Positions 14,987-16,973 of a stretch of 16,973 bases of DNA are shown in pieces; position 1 is the stretch's first letter; each line of letters starts with the position of its first letter. The translations under genes were made by a program, and so were the position numbers. The notes under the pieces are model-generated. The model saw only the letters and a program-made list of their open reading frames with translations, had not been told where the DNA came from and searched no databases. The stretch lies in the NCBI GenBank assembly GCA_046309355.1, contig JBKCPL010000035.1:1-16973 (forward strand), in the 5' to 3' direction. Source of the DNA: CAYSBE01 sp046309355 (GTDB taxonomy: Bacteria > Bacteroidota > Bacteroidia > UKL13-3).

Positions 14987-15028
14987 ATACGAATATAGAA
15001 GAATATGTAATTACAACAATACTCGTAT
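14987..15028 (-). promoter_or_regulatory. Promoter with paired palindromic operators before the XRE gene
   Basis: On the minus strand TATATTCG (plus 14990-14997) is one base off the TAnnTTTG box, and TTG (plus 15017-15019) lies 19 nt upstream, the usual Bacteroidota spacing. ATACTCGTAT (15019-15028) is a palindrome with perfect ATAC/GTAT arms. ATACGAATAT (14987-14996) is a weaker version that overlaps the -7 box. The two start 32 bp apart, about three helical turns, which suits cooperative autoregulation. Confidence 0.45.
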
Positions 15029-15050
15029 CAAGTCATAATAATATTTATCT

Positions 15051-16481
15051 TCACTCTTTTACCACCACTGCGAATTGTTGCGTTTGTGGTAATCGAATAA
15101 AATATGTACCAAGTGGTAATTCGCTAAGCGAAACGGTAGCCGATTCGCTTACTCGTCCGGTTAAAAGTATTTTTCCAAACGTAGTATAAACTTCATATTC
15201 CTGGCCGGATAAGCTTTCTGGTAACCGGATAATGTCATGAGTTGGGTTAGGATACAACTGAATGGGTTGTTGAGAAACCAACTCGTTTACCGAAAGAATT
15301 TTATCGCATTGCGAAGCGTTTCCATAATTTACCCCATGCGTGCCGTTAAAATAACACCGCAAACTACCAGCTAAACCTGTAGAGGCTGACGTATACGAAC
15401 CTCCAAAAAAACCAACCATCGATCCTATGCCTTCTACAATGGATTCAGAAAATCTCCATCCACTGTCTATATACTCTATATCCCAATGTATTCTGTAATC
15501 CACCATTCTTTTATTTTTTATAATATACCGTACTTCTGAAATACCCGGATTAGTGTGTATTTCAAAAGTACGCAACGCAGGATGGTAAATGACGGCAGCC
15601 GTTATCGTATCACCGATTTGTGCATCATAATTATATAGAAGTTTGAATTGATTGTCTTTCCATATATATACCTTTTTTGCCTGCTCATACATGTAAAAAT
15701 GTGCTCCGGATACAGGCTGCCCGTAGCTGTCAAACACCTTTACTACCTTACATATTTTACCTGACAGTGTGGTGTCTCCCTGTGCGAGTACTCTGTAAAA
15801 ATACCCTGCTTGCAGTGAGTCGGCTCTCCACAATGAATAATACCATTGGGCGGTGGTTCCAAAAAAAGAGATATAGGAAGAAACTGCGCAAGGTTGTGTA
15901 GTATCTCCTGTAGTGATAGTTCCATCCGTATAAGTTCGCAAAATGGATGAACCATCTAACGCAAGCAGCACCTGCAAAGGCAAAAAATCACCTACATACA
16001 CCCTATTGATGATTCGTTGAGTTATACCAAAGCCAGTGTTATTTAGTGTAAATGTTTTCAGCCCTAACGTGTCGGTATTTATTCCTGTTACTTTAACCTT
16101 TTGTTTTATCATTGGACTGGATGTGTCACTGTAAATACTCACTTCAACCGAGTCATTTAACTGAGCATTAAAATTAAATAGCAATCCACGCTCATTGTTG
16201 CGTATGTAATAAACATAACCCGAACTGTCATGCAGCAGATACGTGGTCAGATATGCTTCATTTCCTAATTTATCTACAGAATAGGCATTAAGTTTTCGAT
16301 ACACATCACTTCCTATAGTGGTGTCTTTCTCTGCTTCTATTCTAACCGATACTGACAAATAAGGATTGCCCGTTTGGTGCAATTTCCAATAACACCAGCG
16401 TGCACCTAGGGGCGGTATATTCTGTGCATTAAGTGAAACTATTGTCAAAAGTAAAATGAGTAAACTGAGTTGTTTTTTCAT
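15051..16481 (-). CDS. Secreted protein with internal duplication and T9SS type A sorting domain
   Basis: This encodes 476 residues. The signal peptide is MKKQLSLLILLLTIVSLNAQ. Two related halves follow, about 25-200 and 207-388. Each opens with an aromatic segment (GARWCYWKL; TTAQWYYSLW), then a strand pair with a DTT-(I/L)-x-G/S motif (EKDTTIGSDVYRKL; QGDTTLSGKICKVV), then YVYYIRNNERGLLFNFNAQLNDS and its counterpart around VYIWKDNQFKLLYNYDAQIGD. Residues about 400-476 are a T9SS type A sorting domain (IQLYPNPTHDIIRLPE, YEVYTTFGKILLTG, LPLGTYFIRL, terminal VVVKE). The protein is therefore exported by Sec and T9SS. The repeated domain is common in Bacteroidota but I know no function for it. 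The gene is divergent from the PIG-L gene, with 75 nt between the starts. Confidence 0.88.
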   Translation of the reverse strand: MKKQLSLLILLLTIVSLNAQNIPPLGARWCYWKLHQTGNPYLSVSVRIEAEKDTTIGSDVYRKLNAYSVDKLGNEAYLTTYLLHDSSGYVYYIRNNERGLLFNFNAQLNDSVEVSIYSDTSSPMIKQKVKVTGINTDTLGLKTFTLNNTGFGITQRIINRVYVGDFLPLQVLLALDGSSILRTYTDGTITTGDTTQPCAVSSYISFFGTTAQWYYSLWRADSLQAGYFYRVLAQGDTTLSGKICKVVKVFDSYGQPVSGAHFYMYEQAKKVYIWKDNQFKLLYNYDAQIGDTITAAVIYHPALRTFEIHTNPGISEVRYIIKNKRMVDYRIHWDIEYIDSGWRFSESIVEGIGSMVGFFGGSYTSASTGLAGSLRCYFNGTHGVNYGNASQCDKILSVNELVSQQPIQLYPNPTHDIIRLPESLSGQEYEVYTTFGKILLTGRVSESATVSLSELPLGTYFIRLPQTQQFAVVVKE

Positions 16482-16556
16482 AGCTTTAGAATTGCGTTCC
16501 GAAAATAGGAATATTTTATCTGGTATTTACGTAATTAGCACACCTATATTCAACTC

Positions 16557-16973
16557 ATGAAAAACCGGATATTTTTTTCCATTCTATTCACAGGCATATT
16601 GGCATGTAGTATTTACGCCCAACCTCCCCGCTCCTACACATCAAGTGAAATCTTATTGCAACTTAAAAAGTTAAACACAGTAGGTTCGGTGCTGTACATT
16701 GCTGCTCATCCAGATGATGAAAATACCCGGTTGATTGCCTACTTGGCCAACGAAAAATGTTTGCGTACCGGATATTTAAGCATCACGCGCGGTGATGGCG
16801 GACAAAACTTGATTGGCCCCGAGCAAGGTATTGAGCTGGGCGTAATTCGTACACAAGAATTGTTAGCTGCACGCAGAATTGATGGAGGCGAACAATTTTT
16901 TACCCGAGCGTATGACTTTGGCTTTAGTAAATCGCCTGAAGAAACGCTGGCAAAATGGAATAAGGATTCTATC
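16557..16973 (+). CDS. Secreted PIG-L/LmbE family deacetylase (N-terminal part, cut by window edge)
   Basis: The frame is open from the ATG at 16557 to the last base, giving 139 residues; the rest lies outside. Residues 1-21 are a signal peptide (RIFFSILFTGILACSIYA), with a likely cut before Gln22. A lipobox reading around Cys17 is weaker. The PIG-L/LmbE hallmark AAHPDDE lies at 49-55; His51 and Asp54 are expected zinc ligands, and Asp53 is near the catalytic site. TRGDGGQNLIG at 77-87 and IRTQELLAARRI at 97-108 also fit the family. Members hydrolyse N-acetyl groups of sugars or related amides with zinc. Exported Bacteroidota versions are often large multidomain proteins. The third zinc ligand should lie beyond the edge. 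Confidence 0.9.
   Translation, partial: MKNRIFFSILFTGILACSIYAQPPRSYTSSEILLQLKKLNTVGSVLYIAAHPDDENTRLIAYLANEKCLRTGYLSITRGDGGQNLIGPEQGIELGVIRTQELLAARRIDGGEQFFTRAYDFGFSKSPEETLAKWNKDSI

Overview
The window is from a member of the Bacteroidota. Several exported proteins end in type IX secretion (T9SS) sorting domains. Start codons are preceded by A-rich leaders and not by Shine-Dalgarno sequences. Tandem FG-GAP proteins, a DUF1501/DUF1800 pair, DUF502 and a UbiA-type prenyltransferase fit the same group. The order or family cannot be fixed from this sequence alone. No rRNA, tRNA, CRISPR array or intact insertion sequence was seen.

Layout. (1) 1-1732, minus: 5' part of a large secreted FG-GAP repeat protein that runs off the left edge. 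(2) 2001-5253, plus: a compact five-gene cluster with a multi-pass membrane protein, a THEP1-like/MobA-like fusion, an SRPBCC-fold protein, a small zinc-ribbon membrane protein and a small membrane protein. Overlaps or short gaps join most of them, but no shared pathway is obvious. (3) 5307-8539, plus: dnaX (DNA polymerase III gamma/tau), a DUF502 membrane protein and a UbiA-family prenyltransferase, packed as an operon. dnaX has a run of ten A exactly where the clamp-loader core ends, and both alternative frames stop within four codons. This is a strong candidate for programmed slippage that makes a gamma-type short product. (4) 8640-11941, plus: a DUF1800/DUF1501 pair. The DUF1501 protein carries both a Tat-like signal and a T9SS sorting domain.

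(5) 11942-12344: gene-poor DNA with a duplicated intergenic repeat and an orphan T9SS sorting-domain fragment. (6) 12355-14972, minus: an AT-rich block, roughly 30% GC by eye against 45-50% in the dnaX region. It holds an XRE regulator, a small secreted protein with two cysteines, a secreted probable beta-propeller protein and a secreted CxxC thioredoxin-like protein. The last two overlap by 4 nt. A perfect 13-bp terminator hairpin lies directly before the propeller gene, and ATAC/GTAT palindromes lie before the regulator and the small secreted protein. Together these look like a small self-regulated export module, probably acquired. (7) 15051-16481, minus: a secreted protein with an internal duplication and a T9SS domain. 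It is divergent from (8) 16557-16973, plus: the start of a secreted PIG-L/LmbE deacetylase cut by the right edge.

Functions rest on motifs read by eye. Several genes (the 338-aa membrane protein, the 126-aa membrane protein, the 154-aa secreted protein and the 408-aa protein) are described but not assigned a function.
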